From: Nitrospira japonica
Lineage (GTDB): Bacteria > Nitrospirota > Thermodesulfovibrionia > UBA6902
Reading direction: 5' to 3'
Assembly: GCA_020723105.1 (NCBI GenBank)
Contig: DYJL01000007.1
Location: forward strand, 89,984 to 153,983
DNA length: 64,000 bases
Shown here: in pieces, positions 1 to 10,147 of the stretch
How positions within the stretch are numbered: the stretch's first letter is position 1
How the letters are laid out: each line of letters starts with the position of its first letter
Made by a program: the position numbers and the translations under genes
Notes under the pieces: model-generated
Database searches by the model: none
The model's input: the letters and a program-made list of their open reading frames with translations, nothing else
Told to the model about the DNA's origin: nothing

Positions 1-172
1 TCCCGGTTCTTCACCCATGAAAAGGTTACGCGAGGAAGCAGGAGAGAGAGGAAAGCTTGTGGATGCGACACAGGGCAGAAAGACGAGGGCCATAATCGTC
101 ACAGACAGCGATCATGTGATTTTATCCGCTCTTCAGACAGAAACGATAACGCAAAGATTTCAGGAAGAATAA
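1..172 (+). CDS. remA: RemA/DUF370 family protein, C-terminal part (5' end outside the window)
   Basis: Frame 2 translates as [56 protein letters not shown], matching the RemA/DUF370 C-terminal pattern; directly upstream of gmk as usual. Confidence 0.85.
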   Translation, partial: PGSSPMKRLREEAGERGKLVDATQGRKTRAIIVTDSDHVILSALQTETITQRFQEE

Positions 173-173
173 C

Positions 174-767
174 GTGGCACAAAAGGGACTCGGGGGAACT
201 TTATTTGTAATTTCAGCTCCTTCAGGAGCCGGGAAATCAACACTCTGCCGGGAACTGCTTCGTAAAGTTTCCGATGTTAAACTTTCAGTCTCTTATACTA
301 CCCGCAAACCGAGAAAAGGGGAAATAAATAACGTACATTACACCTTCATAAGCCAGAAGAAATTCAAGGACATGATCGGCAATGGAGAATTTGCCGAGTG
401 GGCCATGGTTCACGGCAATCTCTACGGCACGTCTATTAAAAGACTGAAGAAATTATGCCGGGAAGGCTATGATGTCCTTCTTGATATTGACGTTCAGGGA
501 GCCAGACAGATAAGAAATACCTTTAAGGATGCTGTTTATATCTTTATTCTTCCACCGTCCATGGAGATTCTAAGGAAGAGGCTTATGAAGCGAAAGACGG
601 ATTCAAAAGAGGCAATAACCCTGCGTCTTGAGAAGGCCCGGGATGAAATATCAGGCTATAAAGAGTATGATTATGTTATCATTAACAACAAACTTGACAA
701 GGCTTATCGTGATTTTGAGAGTATAATCAGGTCCACCAGATTGAAAACAAAGAATTATAAAAAATAA
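174..767 (+). CDS. gmk: guanylate kinase (GTG start)
   Basis: P-loop SAPSGAGKST, SVSYTTRKPRKGE, remA-gmk-rpoZ order. Confidence 0.97.
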   Translation: MAQKGLGGTLFVISAPSGAGKSTLCRELLRKVSDVKLSVSYTTRKPRKGEINNVHYTFISQKKFKDMIGNGEFAEWAMVHGNLYGTSIKRLKKLCREGYDVLLDIDVQGARQIRNTFKDAVYIFILPPSMEILRKRLMKRKTDSKEAITLRLEKARDEISGYKEYDYVIINNKLDKAYRDFESIIRSTRLKTKNYKK

Positions 768-793
768 ATGCTATTAAATAATATGGAGGTAAA

Positions 794-1180
794 ATGGATA
801 TAATTTCACTGCCTATTGTATATGACAAGAAAAAGATTGACGGAAACTACAGGCTGGTGATTGCTGCTGTAAAAAGAGCCAAGGATCTATCACAGGGGGT
901 GTTGCCTGTAATACCATCAAAAGCAAAGAAGATAACAACTCTGGCATTGGAGGAAGTTGCTACCGATTCTGTAGATATATTAACTGGTGAGGCTGCAGTC
1001 AAGGCAAACGAAGAAGCCAGAAAACTGGTCCATAAGCGTATGATGGATGAAGCTCAGCAGAAAGAGACTATGCCTGAGGATTTGACGGAACTTGAAAAAG
1101 ACCTCAAAGTTTATCTGAGCGAGAAGACCGAATCAGAGCAGAAGAGATCCATCGAGGATATATTCGGAGATGGTCAATAG
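794..1180 (+). CDS. rpoZ: RNA polymerase omega subunit
   Basis: Small protein after gmk with omega-like N-terminus (NYRLVIAAVKRAKDL). Confidence 0.85.
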   Translation: MDIISLPIVYDKKKIDGNYRLVIAAVKRAKDLSQGVLPVIPSKAKKITTLALEEVATDSVDILTGEAAVKANEEARKLVHKRMMDEAQQKETMPEDLTELEKDLKVYLSEKTESEQKRSIEDIFGDGQ

Positions 1181-2354
1181 TAAAATCCTTCTTGGAATTA
1201 CTGGAAGCATTGCTGCATACAAATCCGTTGAAATAGGACGCCGGTTAATTGATGAAGGCTACAGCGTACAGGTAGTCATGACAAAATCTGCGTGCAATTT
1301 CATAACTCCTCTTACACTTGAATCTGTGACCGGTAAACCTGTTCTCACGGACCTGTTCAGTGATCCGTTCAGCCACATCAATTTGTCAAAAGAGTCTTCC
1401 CTGCTGCTTATCGCTCCTGCCACTGCGAACACCATCAATAAGCTGCGCTGTGGAATAGCGGATGATCTATTGAGCAATCTCTGGTTGACACATGAAGGAC
1501 CAACTCTCATTGCTCCGGCAATGAATCACAGGATGTACCGCCATTTCTCAGTGCAGAAAAGCATAAAAGAACTTCAGAAGCTTGGTGTAAATTTTGTAGG
1601 GCCTGTTTCAGGAAGTCTTGCCTGCGGCGAAGAAGGGGAGGGCCGGATGGCAGATGTCTCGACTATAGTTGAAGCTGCAATAGCGGCGCTGACGCAAAAA
1701 GATTTAAAAGGTCAGCATATCCTTGTTACAGCAGGGCCGACTCTTGAAGCAATTGATCCTGTAAGATTTATCTCAAACCGTTCTTCAGGAAAGATGGGTT
1801 ATGCAATTGCAAAAGCAGCATTAAGAAGGGGCGCAAAAGTTACTCTTATCAGCGGCCCGACTTCACAGATGCCGCTGGAAGGTGTTTACTTTATATCAGT
1901 CGAGAAGGCTTCAGAAATGGAGACAGCAGTCTTAAAGCATCTCCCAAAAGCAACAGCAGTTATTATGGCTGCGGCAGTAGCTGATTTTGCGCCTGCAATT
2001 ATAAATCAATCAAAGATTACAAAGAATAATATTTCTTCTATAACTTTAAAGAAGACAACGGATATCCTTAAAAAAACAGGCAAAATAAAAAATAAACGTA
2101 TTCTGATAGGTTTTGCAGCAGAGACAGGAAAGAATATTGAGAACGCAAAGGCCAAGCTCAAAGAAAAAAATCTTGACCTCATCGTGCTGAATGATGTGAC
2201 ACAAAAAGGCGCGGGCTTTAATGTGGACACAAACATTGTTACTATCATTGACAGAAAAGGCAAAGTTGCTGATTATCCTTTGATGAAAAAAATTGAAGTT
2301 GCGAACGTTATTCTTGACGGGTTACTGGAAGTGAGAAAAAGGGGGAACCTATGA
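1170..2354 (+). CDS. coaBC: bifunctional phosphopantothenoylcysteine decarboxylase/synthase
   Basis: [61 protein letters not shown]. Confidence 0.97.
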   Translation: MVNSKILLGITGSIAAYKSVEIGRRLIDEGYSVQVVMTKSACNFITPLTLESVTGKPVLTDLFSDPFSHINLSKESSLLLIAPATANTINKLRCGIADDLLSNLWLTHEGPTLIAPAMNHRMYRHFSVQKSIKELQKLGVNFVGPVSGSLACGEEGEGRMADVSTIVEAAIAALTQKDLKGQHILVTAGPTLEAIDPVRFISNRSSGKMGYAIAKAALRRGAKVTLISGPTSQMPLEGVYFISVEKASEMETAVLKHLPKATAVIMAAAVADFAPAIINQSKITKNNISSITLKKTTDILKKTGKIKNKRILIGFAAETGKNIENAKAKLKEKNLDLIVLNDVTQKGAGFNVDTNIVTIIDRKGKVADYPLMKKIEVANVILDGLLEVRKRGNL

Positions 2355-2797
2355 AGATACTGATTATCCACGGTCCGAATCTTAATCTGCTTGGCAAAAG
2401 AGAAGCGAATATCTACGGGACGAAGACTCTTGATGAGATCAATGCCCTGTTAAAAAAACTTGCGAAAGAATTGAAAGTGGAACTTGACATCAAACAGTCC
2501 AACCATGAAGGCGGAATTGTAGATCTCATACAAAATTCAAAACAATATGCTGCACTTGTCATTAATCCTGCTGCCTATACCCATACGAGTATTGCAATAA
2601 GAGATGCGATAGCTGCAGTTGAAATCCCTGCGGTCGAGGTACATCTGTCAAACATTCACAAGCGTGAAGAGTTCAGACAAAAGTCTCTCATTGCCTCTGT
2701 TGCATACGGACAGATTTCCGGATTCGGGTATGAAAGTTATCTGCTCGGCCTGAGGGCTGCAGTTTCAATCGCCAATGCAAAAAAAAGCGTTTCTTAG
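2351..2797 (+). CDS. aroQ: type II 3-dehydroquinate dehydratase
   Basis: [43 protein letters not shown]. Confidence 0.97.
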   Translation: MKILIIHGPNLNLLGKREANIYGTKTLDEINALLKKLAKELKVELDIKQSNHEGGIVDLIQNSKQYAALVINPAAYTHTSIAIRDAIAAVEIPAVEVHLSNIHKREEFRQKSLIASVAYGQISGFGYESYLLGLRAAVSIANAKKSVS

Positions 2798-3836
2798 GAA
2801 AAAACTCCGGCAATTAAACGTTGACGGTATTCTTGTTACCGATCTTCTCAATGTTAAATACCTCACTGGATTTACCGGTTCATCAGGTTACGCAGTTATT
2901 ACAAAAACAGATGCTGTGTTCGTAACAGATTTTCGTTATCAGGAGCAGGCTAAGCATGAAGTGAAGGGATTTAAAATTAAGATAGAGCGAGGGGACCGCG
3001 CCAAAGAAGTGAAGGAGCTGGTTGATGAATATGCAACAGGAAAACTCGGTTTTGAAGACCATAATGTAACTTTTGGTTTCTATAATAAATTATTAAAGAA
3101 AAAGATCAGGCTTAAACCCTTGAACACTGTAATTGAATCCATGAGAATTATGAAATCACCAGATGAGGTTCAGTGTATCAGAAAAGCTGCATCAAGGGCT
3201 GAAAGGGCTTTCATAAAACTGCAGCCCTATATAAAACCCGGGATAACAGAGCGAAAACTTGCACTGAAACTGGAAGCATTATTGAAAGAAGAAGGTTGCA
3301 AAACATTACCTTTTGGAGTTATAGTAGCTTCTGGTTTTTTATCGGCCCTGCCTCATGCCAGTCCTACCAATAAGATTATTAAAAAAGGCGACTTCATCGT
3401 CTTTGACTGGGGAGGTGAATATGAGGGATATTATTCAGATATGACCAGAACCATTGTTGCAAAGGGCAAGGATACGGCAAGGCAAAAAGAGATTTATTCT
3501 ATCGTCCTTGAGGCGCAGAAAAAGGCGCTTGAGACGGTGAAACCAGATATAAAAGCAGCGGCAGTTGACAGAGCTGCACGAAATTACATAAAGCAAAAAG
3601 GTTATGATGAATATTTTGGCCATGGAACAGGTCACGGCGTAGGGCTTGCAGTACATGAGAGGCCGTATATTTCATGGCGTAGTAAAGATGTGCTAAAGGA
3701 AAACATGGTTTTCACTGTTGAACCTGGGATATACCTGCCCCGTTTTGGCGGGGTAAGAATTGAGGAAATGGTAGTTGTAACGAAGAGTGGGGCAGAGGTC
3801 TTGACCTCTTTGCCGAAGAAGTTTACGATGATATGA
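2775..3836 (+). CDS. pepP: Xaa-Pro aminopeptidase (M24 family)
   Basis: M24 metal-ligand blocks [42 protein letters not shown]. Confidence 0.93.
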   Translation: MQKKAFLRKKLRQLNVDGILVTDLLNVKYLTGFTGSSGYAVITKTDAVFVTDFRYQEQAKHEVKGFKIKIERGDRAKEVKELVDEYATGKLGFEDHNVTFGFYNKLLKKKIRLKPLNTVIESMRIMKSPDEVQCIRKAASRAERAFIKLQPYIKPGITERKLALKLEALLKEEGCKTLPFGVIVASGFLSALPHASPTNKIIKKGDFIVFDWGGEYEGYYSDMTRTIVAKGKDTARQKEIYSIVLEAQKKALETVKPDIKAAAVDRAARNYIKQKGYDEYFGHGTGHGVGLAVHERPYISWRSKDVLKENMVFTVEPGIYLPRFGGVRIEEMVVVTKSGAEVLTSLPKKFTMI

Positions 3837-3871
3837 CACGGGAATGACATTTTGATACAGGGAGGCAATAA

Positions 3872-4432
3872 TTGATATCTACAAGTGAATTTAGAAAAGG
3901 TGCAAAAATTAAATATAAAGATGCGCCGCATGAAATTGTTGACTTTCAACATCACAAAATGGGTCGAGGCGGAGCCATTATCAGAACAAAGCTCAAGAAC
4001 CTGAAAACCGGCAGTATCTTTGAAGACACTTTCAAGGGTGGAGAAAAGTTTGAAACTCCGGAACTTGAAGAAAAATCTATGCAGTATCTTTACAAAGAGG
4101 ACGAATTATATTATTTCATGGATAATGAAAACTATGAGCAGTTTCCCCTGACCTCAGAGCAATTGGGAGATGTAAAAAAATTTATAAAAGAAAACATGGA
4201 AGTGAAAATCCTGTTATACAGCGGCACTCCGCTTTCTGTGGAAATACCCATGTTCGTCGAGCTGACAATTGTAAAAACTGATCCGGGTTTCAAAGGTGAT
4301 ACAGCGAGCGGCGGCAGCAAACCTGCTGTCCTGGAATCGGGAGTTACAGTAAAGGTGCCATTTCATCTGAATGAAGGAGACATTATAAAAGTTGATACAA
4401 GGACCGGGGAATATATTGAGAGGGTCAGGTAA
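3872..4432 (+). CDS. efp: translation elongation factor P (TTG start)
   Basis: Full-length EF-P, TDPGFKGDTASGGSKPAVLESG, VDTRTGEYIERV. Confidence 0.97.
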   Translation: MISTSEFRKGAKIKYKDAPHEIVDFQHHKMGRGGAIIRTKLKNLKTGSIFEDTFKGGEKFETPELEEKSMQYLYKEDELYYFMDNENYEQFPLTSEQLGDVKKFIKENMEVKILLYSGTPLSVEIPMFVELTIVKTDPGFKGDTASGGSKPAVLESGVTVKVPFHLNEGDIIKVDTRTGEYIERVR

Positions 4433-4481
4433 GAGTTCAGTTGACAACTAACAACTAACAACCAAGAATGAGGGAAAGAAA

Positions 4482-4922
4482 ATGGAACTGGACGAGATAA
4501 AAAAACTGATTGATCTTTTAAAAGAAACCGATATCACCGAATTTCAGATAGAAAGAGAAGACACAAAACTCAAAATTAAGCGTGAAAAATATTTATCATC
4601 TTTTGAGGCCATATCATCTGCAAAAAAACATGAAGTTGCCGCACCTACTGAAAGTAAAGCGGAGGCTGCAGGGGAAAGTAAAATAGTAACCATTACATCG
4701 CCGATTGTTGGAATATTTCACCGGACGCCGTCTCCTGAATCTCCGCCTTTTGTTGAAATCGGCAGCGTCGTCAGAAAAGGACAGGTTCTCTGTATAGTTG
4801 AGGCCATGAAGCTGATGAATGAAATAGAAAGCGACACTGAGGGAGTTATCTCAAAAATTCTTGTAGAAAACGGACAGCCTGTTGAATACGGCGAACCGCT
4901 TTTTCTTATTGAACCGATGTAA
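4482..4922 (+). CDS. accB: acetyl-CoA carboxylase biotin carboxyl carrier protein
   Basis: Biotinylation motif [10 protein letters not shown]; upstream of accC. Confidence 0.97.
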   Translation: MELDEIKKLIDLLKETDITEFQIEREDTKLKIKREKYLSSFEAISSAKKHEVAAPTESKAEAAGESKIVTITSPIVGIFHRTPSPESPPFVEIGSVVRKGQVLCIVEAMKLMNEIESDTEGVISKILVENGQPVEYGEPLFLIEPM

Positions 4923-4999
4923 TATCAGGGTCAAGAGTTAAGAGTCAGGAGTTAAGTAAACCTACTTACCTCATACCTCATAACTCATAACTCATAACA

Positions 5000-6349
5000 A
5001 TGCAGCTATTCAAGAAAATATTAATAGCCAACCGTGGCGAGATAGCCGTCAGGATAATCCGGGCCTGCCATGAACTTGGCATACAGACTGCGGCTGTTTA
5101 TTCAGAAGCAGACAAAGACGCCCTCCATGTAAGGATGGCTGATGAGGCCATATGCATCGGACCAGCTTCATCAGCTCAAAGTTATCTGAATATTCCCGCA
5201 ATAATAAGCGCTGCTGAAATAACCGATTCAGAGGCGATTCATCCGGGTTACGGGTTCCTTTCTGAGAATGCACATTTTGTTGAGGCCTGCACAGCGTCCA
5301 GAATTACTTTTATCGGGCCCTCTGCTGAAAATATCCGCTCAGGTGGCGACAAATCACGTGCCAGACAGATAATGAAGAGGAAAGGGGTGCCTGTAGTGCC
5401 GGGAAGCGACAGCCCTGTAACGGATGAAGAAGATGCTTTAAAGATAGCCAGAAAGATAGGTTTCCCGATAATTCTCAAGGCTTCTGCAGGCGGCGGCGGG
5501 AGAGGTATGAGAATAGTGCAGGAAGAAAAAGATTTATCTCCGATGTACCATATGGCGCAGAAGGAGGCTTTTGCTGCGTTTGGTAATGGTGATTTATATA
5601 TTGAGAAATACATTTCTGAAATGAGACACATAGAGGTGCAGATACTTGCAGATAATAAAGGCAGCGTTGTTTATCTCGGTGAACGGGACTGCTCTATCCA
5701 GCGGAGGCACCAGAAGCTTATCGAAGAGGCCCCTTTTTCCCTTGCAAATGTCAAATTCAGGAAGAAGATAGGTGATATAGCAATAAAAGCTGCAAAGGCG
5801 TTTAGATACAAAAACGCAGGGACTATTGAATTCATCCTCGACCGGGACGAACAGATATATTTTATGGAGATAAATACGAGGATTCAGGTTGAACATCCGG
5901 TCTCCGAGATGATTACAGGGATTGATATTATAAAGGAACAGATTAGGATCGCTGCAGGCGCTCTGCTGCCGTTCAAACAGAATGAGATAAAGTTCTCGGG
6001 ACACAGCATTGAATGCAGGATAAATGCAGAAGACCCTGAGAAGTTTATTCCTTCACCGGGGAAAATCACTTTATTTATCCCGCCTGGAGGGCCAGGCGTC
6101 AGAGTTGATACGGCAGCATATTCCGGCTGGACCGTCCCCGCACATTATGATTCCCTGATTGCAAAACTGATTGTTCACGGTAAGGACCGGGAAGTGGCAA
6201 TTGCAAAAATGAAAAGGGCCTTAAGAGAATTTATAGTCGAAGGCATCAAAACAACGATACCGTTTCACCTGAAGATTCTTGACAACCCCGATTTTGTCAG
6301 TGGCAATTTCAATACGCATTTTTTAGAGAAGGTTAATAAAACAGAGTAG
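5000..6349 (+). CDS. accC: acetyl-CoA carboxylase biotin carboxylase subunit
   Basis: [57 protein letters not shown]. Confidence 0.98.
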   Translation: MQLFKKILIANRGEIAVRIIRACHELGIQTAAVYSEADKDALHVRMADEAICIGPASSAQSYLNIPAIISAAEITDSEAIHPGYGFLSENAHFVEACTASRITFIGPSAENIRSGGDKSRARQIMKRKGVPVVPGSDSPVTDEEDALKIARKIGFPIILKASAGGGGRGMRIVQEEKDLSPMYHMAQKEAFAAFGNGDLYIEKYISEMRHIEVQILADNKGSVVYLGERDCSIQRRHQKLIEEAPFSLANVKFRKKIGDIAIKAAKAFRYKNAGTIEFILDRDEQIYFMEINTRIQVEHPVSEMITGIDIIKEQIRIAAGALLPFKQNEIKFSGHSIECRINAEDPEKFIPSPGKITLFIPPGGPGVRVDTAAYSGWTVPAHYDSLIAKLIVHGKDREVAIAKMKRALREFIVEGIKTTIPFHLKILDNPDFVSGNFNTHFLEKVNKTE

Positions 6350-6383
6350 GGGGCGGGTTTCAAACCCACCCTGCATTCTGACT

Positions 6384-7028
6384 ATGGCTAAGCTCTTCAC
6401 GAAACACAATCCCATCTACCTGATCACAGACCGGGCCCTTTCCGGACTTTCTCATTCTCAGATTGTCAGACAGGCAATAACCGCAGGCATCAGGACTGTT
6501 CAGCTTAGAGAAAAGCAGATGTCAAAGAAAGAAATACATCGTGAAGCTCTTGCGATACGCACGCTTACTGAAAAGAATAATACAACCTTCATCATCAACG
6601 ATTACATTGATATTGCTCTTGCTGTAAATGCCGATGGTGTTCATCTCGGACAGGAAGACATGCCTGTTAAAGAAGCGAGAAAGATAATGGGGAAGAATAA
6701 AATCATCGGCATATCAACTCATAGTTTAAAGCAGGCCCTCAAGGCGCAGGAGGCCGGAGCTGACTATATCGGCTTTGGGCCTATTTTCAGGACGTCAACG
6801 AAAGATGCAGGATATCCAAAGGGATTGAAGGCCCTGGAGGAAATCAGAAAGCATATCAAAATTCCCATTGTTGCTATTGGCGGGATTATTCCGGAAAATG
6901 CTTCATCCGTACTGGCAGCAGGAGCAGATGCGGTTGCTGTCATGTCAGCCATTTTGAGCGGGAATATAAGAAAAAATACAGAAAAAGTTTTATCGGCGAT
7001 TATTGTGGGACGCTCCTTGCTTTATTGA
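6384..7028 (+). CDS. thiE: thiamine-phosphate synthase
   Basis: QLREKQMSKKE, INDYIDIALAVNADGVHLGQEDMP, IGISTHS, GFGPIFRTSTKDAG. Confidence 0.93.
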   Translation: MAKLFTKHNPIYLITDRALSGLSHSQIVRQAITAGIRTVQLREKQMSKKEIHREALAIRTLTEKNNTTFIINDYIDIALAVNADGVHLGQEDMPVKEARKIMGKNKIIGISTHSLKQALKAQEAGADYIGFGPIFRTSTKDAGYPKGLKALEEIRKHIKIPIVAIGGIIPENASSVLAAGADAVAVMSAILSGNIRKNTEKVLSAIIVGRSLLY

Positions 7029-7086
7029 CAAAATTGTGCTGCAGGCTGCAATGCTCGGGCGGCTGAGAATGAGAGAGTATGCTACA

Positions 7087-7300
7087 TTCTACAGCCTTTA
7101 TGGCATCAATGGCTGAACTCGTTATCCCGCCTGCATAGCCTGAACCTTCACCTATAAGTTAACGGAGATACTCCCGCACAAAAAATCCATCAGATTCTGA
7201 GCAGGGACCTTCCATTTTCCATCTCCGGCATTAAACGCCTTTCTCTCTATTCCAAAAAATGCCTCCTTCACAGTCCCCACCTTACTTTCGATACGATGAA
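7087..7300 (-). pseudogene. decayed fragment of a COG2509-like FAD-dependent dehydrogenase (C-terminal parts)
   Basis: Minus-strand frames read KVGTVKEAFFGIERKAFNAGDGKWKVPAQNLMDFLCG and, in another frame, LIGEGSGYAGGITSSAIDAIKAVE, resembling the APAQ..DFL and GEGAGYAGGI blocks of this family; stops, a frameshift and missing intervening sequence. Confidence 0.65.
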
Positions 7301-7406
7301 TGCTATCAGAAGAATGATCCGAAGGCAAGAGCGGAGGGGCCGGGTGCTTACAAAGGGCCTGCCATTTTATACCATTCTCCTCCCCAATCTGTTAAAATTC
7401 AACGCC

Positions 7407-8309
7407 ATGTTTTTTCAGCAGATAATCAACGGTCTGACAGTCGGTGGAGTGTATGCCTTAATTGCGCTGGGGTATACGCTGGTTTATGGAATACTTGAAC
7501 TGATAAATTTTGCTCACGGCGAGATTTACATGATAGGCGCTTATCTCGGAATTATATTTTTAGGGATATTCACTGCAGCCGGACTTACAGAGTACAGCCT
7601 GCTTCTCTCGTTAGTTTTAACTTTTATCATGTCAACACTCGTTTGTTCTGCATATGGATTTACGGTTGAGAAGCTTGCATACAAACCATTGCGGAATGCA
7701 CCGAGGCTTAATCCCCTGATAAGCGCAATTGGTGTGTCTATATTTCTTCAGAATTATGTAATGCTTACACAGGGTGCAACTGACAAGGTGTTCCCGCATG
7801 TTATACCGGTCACGATAATTGAGTTCTCAAATGTGACGATGACCACACTGCAACTTTTCATTATTATTGTCTCCCTCCTGCTTATGGCCGGGCTTCATCT
7901 TTTTATAATGAAGACAAAAACAGGCAAGGCCATGAGGGCTGTGGCACAGGATAAAATTATGGCCTCGCTTCTGGGAATAAATATTGACAGGATAATTTCT
8001 GTTACATTTATTATAGGTTCCGGACTGGCTGCTGTTGCAGGATTAATGGTAGCTATGTATTACGGCCTTGTAAATTATTCCATCGGCTATCTGGTCGGAA
8101 TCAAGGCCTTCACTGCTGCCGTGCTCGGAGGCATCGGGAGCGTTCCCGGAGCCATGATTGGCGGTCTTGTGCTCGGGCTTATTGAGAGTCTCGGAGCCGG
8201 TTACTTGTCAAGTGAATACAAGGATGCATATGCCTTCATTATTCTGATAATTATCCTGCTTGTAAAACCAACAGGCCTGCTTGGCAAGTCAGAGGGGCCC
8301 AGGCCGTGA
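7407..8309 (+). CDS. livH: branched-chain amino-acid ABC transporter permease LivH
   Basis: MFFQQIINGLTVGGVYALIALGYTLVYGILELINFAHGEIYM. The ORF-track start at 7296 runs into the pseudogene region, so I prefer ATG 7407. Confidence 0.93.
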   Translation: MFFQQIINGLTVGGVYALIALGYTLVYGILELINFAHGEIYMIGAYLGIIFLGIFTAAGLTEYSLLLSLVLTFIMSTLVCSAYGFTVEKLAYKPLRNAPRLNPLISAIGVSIFLQNYVMLTQGATDKVFPHVIPVTIIEFSNVTMTTLQLFIIIVSLLLMAGLHLFIMKTKTGKAMRAVAQDKIMASLLGINIDRIISVTFIIGSGLAAVAGLMVAMYYGLVNYSIGYLVGIKAFTAAVLGGIGSVPGAMIGGLVLGLIESLGAGYLSSEYKDAYAFIILIIILLVKPTGLLGKSEGPRP

Positions 8310-9370
8310 AAAAATTAATCTTCATGTTCTGGTGTGCCTTATTGACCCTTCCCTTTATGGGAATAAGAGGCGCTGCGTATCTTTTCTTTGGGATAGCAGT
8401 TTCATACGGTTTTTATGTTGCTTTGGCAAATATGTTCGGTAAGATTAAAAAGCCGGACCTGCCGGTCAATATGAAACTGCTGTCAACCGCCTTAATAATA
8501 TTTTCTTTTGCCTTGCCCTTTTTAGTGAGAGACTACTATACAGACGTTGCAATCCTCGTCTGCATTTATATTTTACTGGCGCTCGGCGTAAATATAGTTA
8601 TTGGGTTTACCGGTCTTCTGCATCTTGGGTTTGCTGCTTTTTATGGCATAGGCGCATATTCAAACGCACTGCTGACAACTGCACTGGGCCTGGACTTCTG
8701 GAGCGCTTTAATCCTTACACTGATTCTATCGTCTCTGGCGGGTTTTCTCTTAGCCTTTCCTTCACTGAGACTCAGGGGAGATTATCTGGCAATTGTTACT
8801 CTTGGTTTTGGAGAAATAATCCGCCTTGTCCTGAATAACTGGGACAGTGTGACGAGGGGGCCAAATGGCATTTCGAATATTCCGTCACCGGTTATTCTCG
8901 GGTTTGAAATAAGCAGTCTGAAATATTATTACTACCTCGTCCTGCTGTTTATGCTGTCTGCGGCGTTCATCGTTAAACGGGTTCAGCGCTCCAGAACAGG
9001 AAGGGCCTGGCTTGCAATCCGTGAAGATGAGACTGCAGCAGAGGCTATGGGAATCAATACAAGGAAATACAAATTCATGGCCTTGACCTTCGGCGCTTTC
9101 TGGGCGGGCCTTGCAGGCGCTCTGTTTGCCAGCAAGATGCATTTTGTTTCTCCTGAGAGTTTTACATTTATGGAATCTGTTTTTGTAGTTTGCATGATAA
9201 TTCTCGGCGGACTTGGAAGCGTCCCTGGAGTTATTTTCGGTTCGTTAATCCTTGTTCTTCTTCCGGAATTGCTGAGGGATTTTCAGTTATACCGGATGCT
9301 TGCACTTGGAGCAGGACTCGTATTGATGATGATATTCAGGCCTGACGGATTGATTAGGAGCAGGCAATGA
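8306..9370 (+). CDS. livM: branched-chain amino-acid ABC transporter permease LivM
   Basis: ALGVNIVIGFTGLLHLGFAAFYGIGAY, LRLRGDYLAIVTLGFGEIIRL; overlaps livH and livG. Confidence 0.93.
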   Translation: MKKLIFMFWCALLTLPFMGIRGAAYLFFGIAVSYGFYVALANMFGKIKKPDLPVNMKLLSTALIIFSFALPFLVRDYYTDVAILVCIYILLALGVNIVIGFTGLLHLGFAAFYGIGAYSNALLTTALGLDFWSALILTLILSSLAGFLLAFPSLRLRGDYLAIVTLGFGEIIRLVLNNWDSVTRGPNGISNIPSPVILGFEISSLKYYYYLVLLFMLSAAFIVKRVQRSRTGRAWLAIREDETAAEAMGINTRKYKFMALTFGAFWAGLAGALFASKMHFVSPESFTFMESVFVVCMIILGGLGSVPGVIFGSLILVLLPELLRDFQLYRMLALGAGLVLMMIFRPDGLIRSRQ

Positions 9371-10131
9371 TTCTGGAGGTCCGGGAATTAACAAAGGCAT
9401 TTGGCGGACTAAAGGCAATTGAGGAAGTAAACTTCAAGGTCCGGCAAGGGAGCATTGTAAGTATTATCGGTCCTAACGGGGCTGGAAAAACTACTTTGTT
9501 TAATTGCCTTACAGGAATTCTGCCTTCGACAAAAGGCAGAATCCTGTTTGAGGGTAAAGAAATTACTTACTGGAAACCGCATGCAATTACTGCAAAGGGT
9601 ATTGCACGCACCTTTCAGAATATCAGGATATTTGCTGCGATGACTGTTCTTGAAAATGTGATGATAGGGCAGCACTCGCGATCAAAGGAAGGTTTGTTTA
9701 CTGCTGTGATGGGCACCACGACATTCCGCAAAGAAGAAGAGACAATAAAATCAAAAGCATTCGAATACCTGGAATTTGCAGGCATCAGTGGATATGCAGA
9801 TGTATTGGCAGATAATCTTCCTTACGGATGTCAGAAACGTCTTGAGATTGCCCGGGCCCTTGCTACTGAGCCCAGACTATTGCTCCTTGATGAACCCGCG
9901 GCCGGCATGAATCCTCAGGAGACGCTGGAACTTATGGAACTTATCCGGAGAATCAGGGGCTGGGGGAAAACGGTTATTATTATTGAACACGACATGAAGG
10001 TTGTCATGGGCATTTCAGACTGGATTATAGTGCTGGATCATGGCGTAAAGATAGCAGAGGGCACGCCGAATGAAATACAAAATAATCCTGATGTGATAGA
10101 GGCGTATTTGGGCAAGGAGGAGGTTTTTTAG
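9367..10131 (+). CDS. livG: branched-chain amino-acid ABC transporter ATP-binding protein LivG
   Basis: Walker A GPNGAGKTT, TFQNIRIF, LLLDEPAAGMNPQET. Confidence 0.95.
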   Translation: MILEVRELTKAFGGLKAIEEVNFKVRQGSIVSIIGPNGAGKTTLFNCLTGILPSTKGRILFEGKEITYWKPHAITAKGIARTFQNIRIFAAMTVLENVMIGQHSRSKEGLFTAVMGTTTFRKEEETIKSKAFEYLEFAGISGYADVLADNLPYGCQKRLEIARALATEPRLLLLDEPAAGMNPQETLELMELIRRIRGWGKTVIIIEHDMKVVMGISDWIIVLDHGVKIAEGTPNEIQNNPDVIEAYLGKEEVF

Positions 10132-10147
10132 TTGTTAGTCAGACATC

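Noticed and set aside
4930-4999. Heptad repeats considered as a CRISPR-like array
   Set aside because: Units are 7 bp without spacers; not CRISPR
6350-6375. gggcgggtttcaaacccaccc palindrome between accC and thiE considered as terminator
   Set aside because: Almost no loop and no T-run; genes are co-directional, so function unclear
7259-7498. 79-aa plus-strand ORF
   Set aside because: Overlaps livH in another frame and covers the pseudogene; no family resemblance
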